Of a DNA stretch of 26,676 nucleotides, positions 15,702 to 23,781 are shown one piece after another. A program made the translations under genes and the position numbers. The DNA is from Deltaproteobacteria bacterium. GTDB lineage: Bacteria; Myxococcota_A; UBA9160; JAFDET01. The notes under the pieces are model-generated. The model was not told where the DNA came from. It did no database searches and saw only the letters and a list, made by a program, of their open reading frames with translations. Position 1 is the first letter of the stretch; the number at the start of each line of letters is the position of its first letter. Location of the stretch: the NCBI GenBank assembly GCA_019310195.1, contig JAFDET010000009.1, positions 1 to 26,676 of the forward strand, in the 5' to 3' direction.

Positions 15702-17163
15702 GCCGGACGGAACCAGCCCGAAACGTCGGCAGCCGCGCCGCGCCCGTTCGTCTTCGAAGAGCGGCGGGCCCGGGCGACCGGCCGGACCGAAGAGCGGCCC
15801 TCGGACCAAGGGCATGGTCGAGATGGGCGCCCAGCGCCGCCGCACCCGCACCTCGACACTCGAAGGCTCGGTGCATCCCGACTTCCTGCCGGTGGCCGAG
15901 GCGCTGCGCCGCCAGGTGCAAAGCTATCCCGGCGGCGCCGCAGTGTGCGTCTATCACCAGGGCGAGTGCGTCGTCGACATCTGGGGCGGCGTGCGCAGTG
16001 CCGACGGCCAGGCCTGGGAACGCGACACGATGTCGCCCAGCTTCTCCACCACCAAGGGCGTGGCCTCGACCCTCGTGCACATCATGGTGGACCGGGGCCT
16101 GCTCGACTACGACGACCGGATCTGCACCTTCTGGCCGGAGTTCGGGCGCGCGGGCAAGAAGTCGATCACCGTCCGCCACGTCCTGGCGCACCAGTCGGGT
16201 CTCTATCACATCCGCCAGATGATCGATGACGCGCATCGGATGCTCGACTGGGAGTACATGATCCACGCCATCGAGCGCGCGCGTCCGATGCACCGGCCCG
16301 GCGCCCGCACCGGCTACCACGGCCTGACCTACGGGTTCCTGGTGGGCGAGATCCTGCAGCGGGTCACGGGCCGGTCCTTCTCGCAGCTGGTGCAGGAAGA
16401 GATCGCGGAGCCCCTGGGCCTGGACGGCATGTACGTGGGTGCACCCGAGGACGTCCTGCACCGGGCGGCCGACCTGCTCTGGCCGGAACCGGTGGTGGGC
16501 CGCACCCTGCCCCGCTGGATCACCCGCCCGCTCACCGACACCCTGAGCACCCTGGCCAAGATCGGCCCGGCCATTCACCTGCCCGGGTTCCAGATCGACC
16601 TGGGCAGCATCCTGGACGCCCTGGCACCGCGGGGCATCGGCTCCTTCGACTTCGGCGCCAACGATACGCTGCGGGCCGCGATCCCGGCGGCCAACGGCCT
16701 GTTCACGGCTCGATCCCTGGCCCGGATGTACGCAGCCCTGGCCGAGGGGGGCGAGATCGACGGCGTGCGCCTGCTGTCCCGGAGCACCCTGGAACGCGCC
16801 ACCGAGCCCCAGGGCGAGGGACGGCGCCGCGTGGTCGTCCCCTTCGACATGCGCTGGAGGCTCGGCTACCACGGCGTCGCCACCACCCGGGGCATCCCGC
16901 GCCGGGCCTTCGGCCACTTCGGTTTCGGCGGCTCGGGCGCATTTGCCGCGCCGAGCCGCGAGCTGGCGGTCGGAATGATCGTCAACAGCGGCATGGGTAC
17001 GCCCTTCGGCGACGCGCGCATCGCGCGCATCGGCGGGGCGGCCCTGGAAGGCGTGGAGCGGGGCAGCGAGGGCGGCAGCTCGTGGCGACGCACCGCCCGC
17101 GGCGTAATTTCGTTCCTGAGCCCGAGCTCGGCCGCTGCGCTCGCCCCGTCCGACGGGGACTGA
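15694..17163 (+). CDS. Serine hydrolase of the beta-lactamase / family VIII esterase fold
   Basis: A serine beta-lactamase-fold protein (489 residues from GTG 15694). The catalytic SxxK is STTK (Ser118, Lys121), the Tyr motif is in GYHGLTYGFLVGEI, and the third element is HFGFGGSGAFAAP, as in class C-like esterases (EstB, LACTB-type) rather than true resistance beta-lactamases. It has no signal peptide, so it is likely cytoplasmic. The first 50 residues are basic and low-complexity. An alternative ATG at 15814 would remove most of them and give 449 residues, but third-position G+C in the extension is high, as in coding DNA. From 15694 it overlaps otsA by 8 nt. The substrate is unknown. Confidence 0.85.
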   Translation: MDEPDGTSPKRRQPRRARSSSKSGGPGRPAGPKSGPRTKGMVEMGAQRRRTRTSTLEGSVHPDFLPVAEALRRQVQSYPGGAAVCVYHQGECVVDIWGGVRSADGQAWERDTMSPSFSTTKGVASTLVHIMVDRGLLDYDDRICTFWPEFGRAGKKSITVRHVLAHQSGLYHIRQMIDDAHRMLDWEYMIHAIERARPMHRPGARTGYHGLTYGFLVGEILQRVTGRSFSQLVQEEIAEPLGLDGMYVGAPEDVLHRAADLLWPEPVVGRTLPRWITRPLTDTLSTLAKIGPAIHLPGFQIDLGSILDALAPRGIGSFDFGANDTLRAAIPAANGLFTARSLARMYAALAEGGEIDGVRLLSRSTLERATEPQGEGRRRVVVPFDMRWRLGYHGVATTRGIPRRAFGHFGFGGSGAFAAPSRELAVGMIVNSGMGTPFGDARIARIGGAALEGVERGSEGGSSWRRTARGVISFLSPSSAAALAPSDGD

Positions 17164-17178
17164 GCGGCAGGCGCAGAC

Positions 17179-18618
17179 CTACGTAATCCCGACGCGCTCC
17201 AGCAGGCGAGCGTATTTGATCAGGTGACCCAATCCCAGGAACTTGTCCCGTACCCGCTCGCGGGCCGCGCGGCCCAGCTCCGCGCGACGCTCCGGCGAGG
17301 ACAGCAGGCTATCCAGCACGTCGGCGAAGGTGGCCAGGTCGTAGGGGTCCTTCAGCAGGATCCCGCTCACGCCGTCCTCGATCTGGTCGTTGATCCCGCC
17401 CACGCCGCTGGCCACCACGGGCCGCTCCTTCCACATGGCCTCGGTCACCGTCAGGCCGAAACCCTCGCGCAGACTCTTTTGCACCACGATGGCTGCGTGG
17501 CGCTGCAACGCGTTGACGATGGCGGCGTTCTCCTCCACGTCGGCCGTGGGCAGGGACACCAGGTGGACGCGGTCGCGCACCGCGTGGGGAAGCTGATGCC
17601 AGGCCTCGACGACCGATTCGAATACCATGGCGCCCTCGGGATCGTCGGTCACCGCCGAGACGTCGGGGCCAGCCAGCACCAGCTCGCCGTTCCGGCCGTT
17701 GCCGCGGCCGCACATCAGGCTGAAGCCCTCCATTACGCCCCGCATGTCCTTGAGCGGATCCCAGCGCGAGACCTGCACGATGAGCGGCGTGTCCCACGCG
17801 GGCGGGCGTCCCAGCCGCACGATTTCGGCGCGGCGGCCCACGCGCCCGGGCGTGCCGTCGTCGCGGAGGAAGCCGTGGTCGGCGTCCTCCGGAGGCGGGC
17901 CCTCGACGAGGCCGGTGTGCACCAAAATCGTGTGGATGGCCGCCTCGCTCAGATTCTGGTTCTTGCTGGAGAAGGCGTCGATGCTGGGCGTGATGATCTC
18001 CGCCTTGCCGTGGTCGCAGATGGCGGGGATGTAGCTCTGGCGCGAGAAGACATAGGCCTCCACGAACTCCAGATAGGGGCGCAGGAACTCCCAGCCCAGC
18101 TCCACGTGTTCGTTGACCGTGTCGCTACCGATGTGACAGCGCCAGATCAGGTGGGCGCCCGAGTTGCGCAGCGTCGGCGCCATGCCGGCGGTCTGGGGAT
18201 CGTGCAGCAGCACCACGTCGCCGTCCCGCACCAGGGACGCGAACTCCAGCGCGGCCCCGCGCAGGGAGTCCTCGTAGATCCGGCGCTCCGCGTCGCCCAG
18301 GGGCGATCCGTCGCCCGCCGAGCCGTGCAGCGCGTGGTGCAGGCGCTTGGTGACCCGGAAGAAGTCCGGCTCCCCGCCGATCACCAGCCAACGGCTGTCG
18401 ATGCCGATGCTGCGCGTGTAGCCCAGCAGCGACGGAAGCATCTCCGCCACGCCGCCGCCCACGGCGGTGGAGTTGACGTTCCAGACCACGCGCCCGGACA
18501 GCCGGTCGCGGGCCTTGCTGGCCACCTTCACGGCGTGGCGCATCTCGTCCCGCGGAAGAACCTTCCCGAACCGCTCGAGGGGATGAACCCCGATGCGAAC
18601 TTCCTGAAGCTTCGTCAC
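17179..18618 (-). CDS. treT: TreT-like trehalose synthase (GT4 glycosyltransferase)
   Basis: A 479-residue retaining GT-B glycosyltransferase resembling TreT, which joins NDP-glucose to glucose to give trehalose in one step. Evidence is the N-terminal VVWNVNSTAVGGGVAEML (residues 44-61), LIWRCHIGSD, the nucleotide-sugar region VSRWDPLKDMRGVMEGF, and the GT4 E-x7-E motif in REGFGLTVTEAMWKERP followed by VGGINDQIEDGVSGILL. GTG start at 18618 has GGGAG 9 nt upstream. It is convergent with the hydrolase gene (15 nt apart) and close to otsA, so trehalose would be made by two routes. Other sugar acceptors are possible for this family. Confidence 0.8.
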   Translation of the reverse strand: MTKLQEVRIGVHPLERFGKVLPRDEMRHAVKVASKARDRLSGRVVWNVNSTAVGGGVAEMLPSLLGYTRSIGIDSRWLVIGGEPDFFRVTKRLHHALHGSAGDGSPLGDAERRIYEDSLRGAALEFASLVRDGDVVLLHDPQTAGMAPTLRNSGAHLIWRCHIGSDTVNEHVELGWEFLRPYLEFVEAYVFSRQSYIPAICDHGKAEIITPSIDAFSSKNQNLSEAAIHTILVHTGLVEGPPPEDADHGFLRDDGTPGRVGRRAEIVRLGRPPAWDTPLIVQVSRWDPLKDMRGVMEGFSLMCGRGNGRNGELVLAGPDVSAVTDDPEGAMVFESVVEAWHQLPHAVRDRVHLVSLPTADVEENAAIVNALQRHAAIVVQKSLREGFGLTVTEAMWKERPVVASGVGGINDQIEDGVSGILLKDPYDLATFADVLDSLLSSPERRAELGRAARERVRDKFLGLGHLIKYARLLERVGIT

Positions 18619-18657
18619 TGCGAATCTCCCACGCCGGCTGGAGCGGGCAGAGCATAC

Positions 18658-18695
18658 GCCACACAGGCAGCCCCTGGCTCCATGCTGAGTGTGGC
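18658..18695. repeat. Inverted repeat in the treT/doxX divergent region
   Basis: GCCACAC at 18658-18664 and GTGTGGC at 18689-18695 are perfect 7-nt inverted arms around 24 nt. The loop holds a second small inverted repeat, AGCC-CCT-GGCT. The element sits 40-77 nt upstream of the treT start, on the side facing doxX, a plausible operator position. It does not match the CRP or FNR consensus. The rest of the divergent region shows TATGCT (minus strand) as a possible treT -10 and GGGAGG before doxX. Confidence 0.35.
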
Positions 18696-18761
18696 AGATT
18701 GCCGCATTCGAGGCGCTGCCTGGCCGACAGCGTGATAGCCTCCGGCTGGGAGGACACGCAC

Positions 18762-19151
18762 GTGCTCGGCTTCATGGATCGCCTTGCGCCGCAGGTCTGG
18801 GCCCTGTTCCGGATCGTCACCGGCCTGCTCTTCCTGTGGCACGGCGCGTCCAAGCTCTTCGGCTTCCCCCAGCCGGCGCCCGAAGCCCCGCCCTTCATCC
18901 TCTACGTGGCCGGACCCATCGAGCTGTTCGGGGGCATCCTGGTCATGATCGGACTGTTCACGCGGCCCGCTGCCTTCCTGTGCAGCGGCCTGATGGCCTC
19001 GGCGTACTGGATGGCCCACGGCACCAACGGACTCTTCCCCATGCTGAACGGCGGCGAGAAGGCGATTCTCTACTGCTTCGCGTTCCTGTGCATCTCCGCT
19101 CAGGGCGCGGGCATCTGGAGCGTGGACGGCGCCCGCAGCTCGGGCTCCTAG
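18762..19151 (+). CDS. DoxX family membrane protein
   Basis: A 129-residue protein with four predicted TM helices (around residues 12-32, 45-72, 74-92 and 100-118), the layout of the DoxX/DoxD family. The motif FRIVTGLLFLWHGASKLFGFP and later GPIELFGGILVMIGLFTRPAA are typical. The exact role is unknown; some relatives are linked to redox homeostasis. GTG at 18762 is chosen because GGGAGG at 18748-18753 lies 8 nt upstream; an in-frame ATG at 18774 is an alternative. Its stop codon shares bases with the stop of the convergent sulfatase gene (CTAG). Confidence 0.85.
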   Translation: MLGFMDRLAPQVWALFRIVTGLLFLWHGASKLFGFPQPAPEAPPFILYVAGPIELFGGILVMIGLFTRPAAFLCSGLMASAYWMAHGTNGLFPMLNGGEKAILYCFAFLCISAQGAGIWSVDGARSSGS

Positions 19152-20794
19152 GGGACCCGCTCCGACACCTCGCCGCTCGCCGCCCAGCCGTAGCGGACGG
19201 CGCGCGCCTCCACTCCCGCGCCCGGTGGCGCCTCGACGGGCCCCGTGTAGAGTCGCCAGGGGCCGCCGTCCAGGCGAAGCTCCATGGAGGCGCCGGGCGT
19301 GGCGCACTGCAGCGCCAGGCTTCCGTCGGCGTCGCGCCCCAGCGTAGGATCGGCCGTGACCGGCTCGCGGCCCCCCGGCCAGAAGCGTTGGCGGAGCTCC
19401 TCTTCCGGCAGCAGGCCCAGATCGCCGGACGCCGCCAGCCAACGGTCCAGCTCCGCGCGCATGCGCGCCAGCACGGCCGCGAACGCCGGATCGCCGGCCC
19501 GGTTCTGGATCTCGTGGGGATCGGCCTCGGTGTCGTAGAGCTCTTCCGGGTCACGCTGGGCGCGGAACCAGAGCGCCGGCGCACCCTCCAGGCGCTCTTC
19601 GGCGACCAGCCTGCGAAGCTCCTGCATCATCGGCATCTGGTCCCGGAACGCCATGTCGAGCACGTAGGGGCGCTCCGGGTGCAGGTTGCGGATGTACTTG
19701 AAACGGCGGTCGCGCACGGCGCGCACCGTGTCGGGCTGCTCGTCGATCCGATCCCGAGCCGCGTAGACGTAGCGGGGCTCCGGCTGCGCCTCGCGACCCA
19801 GGAGAACGCGGCCGTGCAGGGGAGCGGGCACCGCCACGCCGGCCAGAGACAGGAAGGTCGGCGCCAGGTCTACGCCGCTGACCAGCTCCTCGTCCACCGC
19901 GCCCGCCGCTACCCGGCCCGGCCAGCGCACGATGAGCGGCACGTGCAGGCCCGAGTCGTAGAGCCAGCGCTTGGCACGCGGCAGCCCATCCCCATGATCG
20001 GTGGTGAACACGACCAGCGTGTCGTCGGCCAGGCCGTCCGCCTCGAGCCGCTCCAGGATCTCGCCGACCTGGCGGTCCATGCGAGCGATGTTGTTGTAGT
20101 GGCGCGCCAGGTCGGCGCGCACGGTTGGTGTGTCCGGGTAGTACGGAGGCAGCGTGACCGCGGCGGGGTCCGTCTCGAGCACCCACGCGAGATGGTTCCG
20201 GATCCGCATGGGCGCCATCAGGATCTGCGTCCAGGAGCGGAAACGCCAGGTGGGCCAGACCTGGCTCTCGTGGGTGGCGAGCAGGGTGTGGTAGACGAAG
20301 AACGGCTGGCCCGGCGCGCGGCCACGCCAGTCGTCGGCGCGCTCTTGGTCCCAGATCGAGGAGGGACCACTGAAGACGCCGTTCGGGAAGCGCCGACTCA
20401 TCTGGTAGTCGGTCTTGCCGCTGTTGACCGTGTAGTAGCCGGCGGCGCGCAGTAGCTCCGGAAAGGCCTTCCAGTCGGCGGGCGGCACCGCCACGTAGCC
20501 GCCGCGGCTGGCGCGCATGTGCCCCGCGCCCCAGGTGTTCTGGTGAACGCCCAGGATGATGGCGGCCCGGCTGGGCGCGCACACCCCGGCCGTGGTGAAC
20601 GCACGCGTGTAGCGCGTGCCCTCGCGGGCCAGGCGGTCGATGCTGGGGGTGTCCGCAAGCGCGTCGCCATAGGCGCCCATCCGCGGGCTCAGGTCCTCGG
20701 CCACGATCAACAGGATGTTGGGCCGCTCCAGCGCGTGGGCCGGGAACGCCAGGGTCAGGAGCGTCAGCAGCCCACCCAGCCGTCGGAAAGTCAT
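19148..20794 (-). CDS. Exported sulfatase with C-terminal CHB_HEX-like domain
   Basis: A 548-residue type I sulfatase. A Sec signal peptide (about residues 1-21, ending AHA) directs export. The catalytic formylglycine precursor is Cys72 in VCAPSRAAIILG; metal-site regions are AEDLSP and TTDHGDG. The sequence resembles heparan N-sulfatase-type members more than arylsulfatases. After the sulfatase fold, about 60 residues (LALQCATPGASMELRLDG, LYTGPVEAPPG, RYGWAASGEV) resemble the beta-sandwich CHB_HEX C-terminal domain often attached to glycan-active enzymes. The ATG overlaps the stop of the upstream oxidoreductase gene by 4 nt, so translation is coupled. The formylglycine-generating enzyme is not in this window. 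The substrate is unknown. Confidence 0.88.
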   Translation of the reverse strand: MTFRRLGGLLTLLTLAFPAHALERPNILLIVAEDLSPRMGAYGDALADTPSIDRLAREGTRYTRAFTTAGVCAPSRAAIILGVHQNTWGAGHMRASRGGYVAVPPADWKAFPELLRAAGYYTVNSGKTDYQMSRRFPNGVFSGPSSIWDQERADDWRGRAPGQPFFVYHTLLATHESQVWPTWRFRSWTQILMAPMRIRNHLAWVLETDPAAVTLPPYYPDTPTVRADLARHYNNIARMDRQVGEILERLEADGLADDTLVVFTTDHGDGLPRAKRWLYDSGLHVPLIVRWPGRVAAGAVDEELVSGVDLAPTFLSLAGVAVPAPLHGRVLLGREAQPEPRYVYAARDRIDEQPDTVRAVRDRRFKYIRNLHPERPYVLDMAFRDQMPMMQELRRLVAEERLEGAPALWFRAQRDPEELYDTEADPHEIQNRAGDPAFAAVLARMRAELDRWLAASGDLGLLPEEELRQRFWPGGREPVTADPTLGRDADGSLALQCATPGASMELRLDGGPWRLYTGPVEAPPGAGVEARAVRYGWAASGEVSERVP

Positions 20795-21789
20795 CGCAGG
20801 AGCGTGCTCAGGGTCTGGCCGGCCAACGCGATTGCCTCCAGGTCGTGGCCGTTGGCGGGCAGGTTGACGACCAGCCCGTCCACGCCCACGTCCAGCACCC
20901 GGGTCTGCAGGAACTCGCAGACACTGTCCGGGTCGCCCAGCAGGAGCGCGCGCGACAGATTCTCCTGCACGTGTTCGGGCAGCGTGTTCCAGTCCATGCC
21001 GCGGCGGGCCAGCAGGGCGTTGCGCTCCGCCTCGGCCTGCTCGTGCGTGGGCGCCAGCACCAGCGAGGTGAGCCAGGACACGCCCACGGCACTTCGCTCG
21101 CGCCCCAGCTCTTCGCAGTGGCGATCCAGTGCCTCCAGCTTGCGCGGGATGTCGTCGGCCGCGCACGGCAGATTGCTCTCGTCGGCGTACTGCGCCACCA
21201 GGCGCAGCGTGCGCCGCTCGCCGCCGCCGCCGATCAGGATGGGCGGCCCACCCGCCTGGAGCGATGCGGGCCGGTTGATGGCATCGGCGGTGCGGTAGAA
21301 GCGGCCATCCACGCTGGGCTGTTCGTCGCGCAGCATCGGGCCGATGATGCCGAGTGCCTCTTCCAGCCGGTCCAGGCGTTCGCCCAGGGGAGGGAACTCG
21401 AACCCGTAGCCGCGATGCTCCTGCTCGAACCAGCCGGCGCCCAGACCGGCCACGGCCCGTCCGCCCGAGATGACGTCCAGGCTGGTGACGATCTTCGCCA
21501 GCAGCGCGGGGTTCCGGTAGGTGTTGCCCGTCACCAGCGTGGAGAGGCGGACGTTCCGGGTGCGCGCCGCCAGGGCGCCCAGCAGCGTGTACGCCTCGAG
21601 CATGTTCCAGTCGGGCGGCCCCAGCATGGGCAGCTGGTAGAAGTGATCCATGACCAGGACCGTGTCGAAGCCGGACGCCTCGGCGCGCTCGGCCATGGAG
21701 GCCACGCGTTCGAAGAGCCCCTCGTCCTCCACGCCGGGGAAGGTGAAGTTGGGGATCTGAAATCCCAGTCGGGTGTGCCTTCGGATCAT
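20791..21789 (-). CDS. LLM class F420-dependent oxidoreductase
   Basis: A 332-residue luciferase-like (LLM) TIM-barrel oxidoreductase. Motifs are LGFQIPNFTFPG at the N-terminus, FDTVLVMDHFYQLP, RLSTLVTGNTYRNPALLAKIV region, SGGRAVAGLGAGWFEQEH and PPILIGGGGERRTLRLV, all typical of F420-dependent members (the TIGR03560 type). It probably uses F420 rather than FMN, but the sequence alone does not prove the cofactor, and the substrate is unknown. Start ATG at 21789 has GGAGG 4 nt upstream; a 10-residue longer reading is not needed. It forms a two-gene unit with the sulfatase (4-nt overlap) and is divergent from the GT39-like gene. Confidence 0.88.
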   Translation of the reverse strand: MIRRHTRLGFQIPNFTFPGVEDEGLFERVASMAERAEASGFDTVLVMDHFYQLPMLGPPDWNMLEAYTLLGALAARTRNVRLSTLVTGNTYRNPALLAKIVTSLDVISGGRAVAGLGAGWFEQEHRGYGFEFPPLGERLDRLEEALGIIGPMLRDEQPSVDGRFYRTADAINRPASLQAGGPPILIGGGGERRTLRLVAQYADESNLPCAADDIPRKLEALDRHCEELGRERSAVGVSWLTSLVLAPTHEQAEAERNALLARRGMDWNTLPEHVQENLSRALLLGDPDSVCEFLQTRVLDVGVDGLVVNLPANGHDLEAIALAGQTLSTLLR

Positions 21790-21824
21790 GGGTCCTCCAC
21801 GGGCGCTCGTCCCGGGCCCTAGTC

Positions 21825-21830
21825 TACATT
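21825..21830 (+). promoter_or_regulatory. Possible -10 element of the GT39-like gene
   Basis: TACATT lies 10 nt before the ATG at 21841, which has no Shine-Dalgarno. If this is the -10, the transcript would be nearly leaderless, fitting the lack of a ribosome binding site. Weak evidence; no -35 is evident. Confidence 0.25.
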
Positions 21831-21840
21831 CACCGGTCCC

Positions 21841-23781
21841 ATGGGTCCCGAAGGCGACGACCGCTCCATTCTCGCGCGCCTGCGGCGCGCCCGCGCCGAG
21901 GACCCGACCGCATTCGCCGTGCGCGGGGTGCTGGCACTGCTGCTGGTGCTGCTGGTCGTCCGCATCGCCTTCGGGCCCAACCCGTGGCAGGACGGCGTGG
22001 CGGAGCGCCTGGCCGAAGGGCACAAGCTGCGTCCCGTCGACTACGCCCAGACCTGGGGCTGGTGGACGGCGGCCGGCATCGCGCCGGTGCTCGCCGCGCT
22101 ACTGGCCAGCATGCCGCGCTGGCTGGTGCGGGACGAAGCTGCCCGCGTGAAGCGTTTCGCGCGCCCGGGCCCCGCCGGCCGGGCGTTCCTGGCCATCACT
22201 GCCGCCGCGATGCTGGCGGGCGCCATCCTCGCCTTGCCGCGCATGTCCCAGAGCCTGTTCGAAGACGAGCGCTACAACGTGCGCTGGTCCATCGACGGCT
22301 TCTATCACCGCGACCGCGCCGGCGAGCTGCGCTTCCACGAGCCGAGCTGGATCGACACATTCTGGTACTACGAGTGGCCCAACAACCACGTCCCCCACAC
22401 GATCCTGGCGCGGATGTCGGTAAAGACCTGGCGGGCCGTGGCACGACCGGCCCACCGACTGGTGAGCGAGCCGGCGCTGCGGGTGCCGGCGTTCCTGGCG
22501 GGGCTCGTCTCGATCGGCGGCATCGCACTCCTGGGGTGGCGACTGGGTCATCCCGGCGCCGGCGCGGCCGCGGCGTGGCTCCTGGCCGTCCACCCCTGGC
22601 ACGTGCGCTACGCCAGCGAGGCGCGCGGCTACTCACTGGCGCTGGCACTGGTGCCGCTGACGCTGGTCGCCCTGTTCCGGGCCCTGCACCGGGGCACCTG
22701 GGGTCGCTGGGCGCTCTTCGGCGTTGCTCAGTTCCTGCTGCTCTGGACCTACCCTGCCACGCTGTGGTTCGCGGTGGTGTTCAACGCAGCCGCCGCCGTC
22801 CAGATCCTGAGCCGTCACCGCGGCACGCCCGCGCTGCGCGGCCAGATCACTCGCTGGCTGATGGCGAACCTGGCCGGCGCCCTGCTGTGGATCCGACTCA
22901 TGGCGCCGAACCTGGCCCAGTTCGCCGAGTACCTGAAGACCCCCGACCAGGAACAGATCGACATGCGCTGGCTGCAGGACGTGCTGAGCTTCCTGTTCGC
23001 CGGTGCACCGTGGGGACGCCCCACGCTGAACGAGAACTACTTCGAGCTGAGCGACCTGGCCGCGACGGATCCAACCCTGGTGTGGGCCGTGGCCGCCGCA
23101 CTGATGCTCCTGCTGCTGCTGGGACTGGCCCGCCTGCTGACGTCGCGGGGCCCGGCCGCGATCAGCGCCGGCGCCTTGCTGTTGGCACCGCTGCTCATGG
23201 TCGCCGCAGGAACCCGCGGCGAGGCCCACGTGCATCCGCAGTACCTGACCCTGGCGCTGCCCGGCCTGGCGCTGTTCGTGGGCGTGGGCCTGGAGACGCT
23301 GACCCGGCCGCTGGGCCGGCGCGGCGCCGCCGCGACGCTGGCGATCGCGATCGTGGCCTACGCGGCGTTCACCGGCACCCAGCGCCACGAGCTGCGCACG
23401 CGCTCGATCCAGCCCTTCCGCGAGTCGGTGGAGCTGACGCGCCCGACCCTGGACCCGCGGGCGCCGGAGAACGTCGCGATCACCACCGTGGCGTTCAGCT
23501 TCCCCGCCACCTACTACGACCCGCGGGTCCACCAGATCCGCTCCGTGGAGCAGCTGGAGGCCTTCATGCGAGAAGCCGATGCCGAGGAGCGAGCGCTCTT
23601 CGTGAATCTGGGGCGCCCCAACCTGGCTGCGCGGCGCTCCCGCGAGCTGATGGCGCTGGTCCGCAACCCGGAGCTCTTCGAAGACGTGGCGTTCCTGCCG
23701 GGAATCCTGTCGCGAGGCGCGCGCCAGGTCTTCCGTTACCGGGGGCGCGACGCCGAGGGAAGGCTCAGCGACCCCGGGTGA
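21841..23781 (+). CDS. GT39-like integral membrane glycosyltransferase (GT-C fold)
   Basis: A 646-residue polytopic membrane protein with about ten or more hydrophobic helices. The first extracytoplasmic loop bears FEDERYN (140-146), the acidic motif of GT-C enzymes. YASEARGYSLALAL (257-270) is the classic GT39/ArnT-family signature after helix 5 or so. Such proteins move a sugar from a polyprenyl-phosphate donor onto lipid or protein acceptors on the outer face of the inner membrane; the acceptor here is unknown. The N-terminus is unusual in having two extra helices (25-45 and 74-93) before the conserved core. The ATG at 21841 lacks a Shine-Dalgarno. The C-terminus overlaps the convergent DUF1329 gene by 17 nt. 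Confidence 0.82.
   Translation: MGPEGDDRSILARLRRARAEDPTAFAVRGVLALLLVLLVVRIAFGPNPWQDGVAERLAEGHKLRPVDYAQTWGWWTAAGIAPVLAALLASMPRWLVRDEAARVKRFARPGPAGRAFLAITAAAMLAGAILALPRMSQSLFEDERYNVRWSIDGFYHRDRAGELRFHEPSWIDTFWYYEWPNNHVPHTILARMSVKTWRAVARPAHRLVSEPALRVPAFLAGLVSIGGIALLGWRLGHPGAGAAAAWLLAVHPWHVRYASEARGYSLALALVPLTLVALFRALHRGTWGRWALFGVAQFLLLWTYPATLWFAVVFNAAAAVQILSRHRGTPALRGQITRWLMANLAGALLWIRLMAPNLAQFAEYLKTPDQEQIDMRWLQDVLSFLFAGAPWGRPTLNENYFELSDLAATDPTLVWAVAAALMLLLLLGLARLLTSRGPAAISAGALLLAPLLMVAAGTRGEAHVHPQYLTLALPGLALFVGVGLETLTRPLGRRGAAATLAIAIVAYAAFTGTQRHELRTRSIQPFRESVELTRPTLDPRAPENVAITTVAFSFPATYYDPRVHQIRSVEQLEAFMREADAEERALFVNLGRPNLAARRSRELMALVRNPELFEDVAFLPGILSRGARQVFRYRGRDAEGRLSDPG

Noticed and set aside
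15400..16917. 505-codon minus-strand frame opposite the hydrolase gene
   Set aside because: Antisense shadow with no recognisable motif; the plus strand has full catalytic motifs.
15694..17163. Antibiotic-resistance beta-lactamase
   Set aside because: SxxK and the GYHGLTYG/HFGFGG pattern fit family VIII esterases. It has no signal peptide, which a periplasmic resistance enzyme would need.
19148..21166. Longer sulfatase reading from 21166
   Set aside because: The upstream part is Arg/Ala/Gly-rich shadow of the LLM gene. The ATG at 20794 begins a good signal peptide and overlaps the upstream stop by 4 nt.
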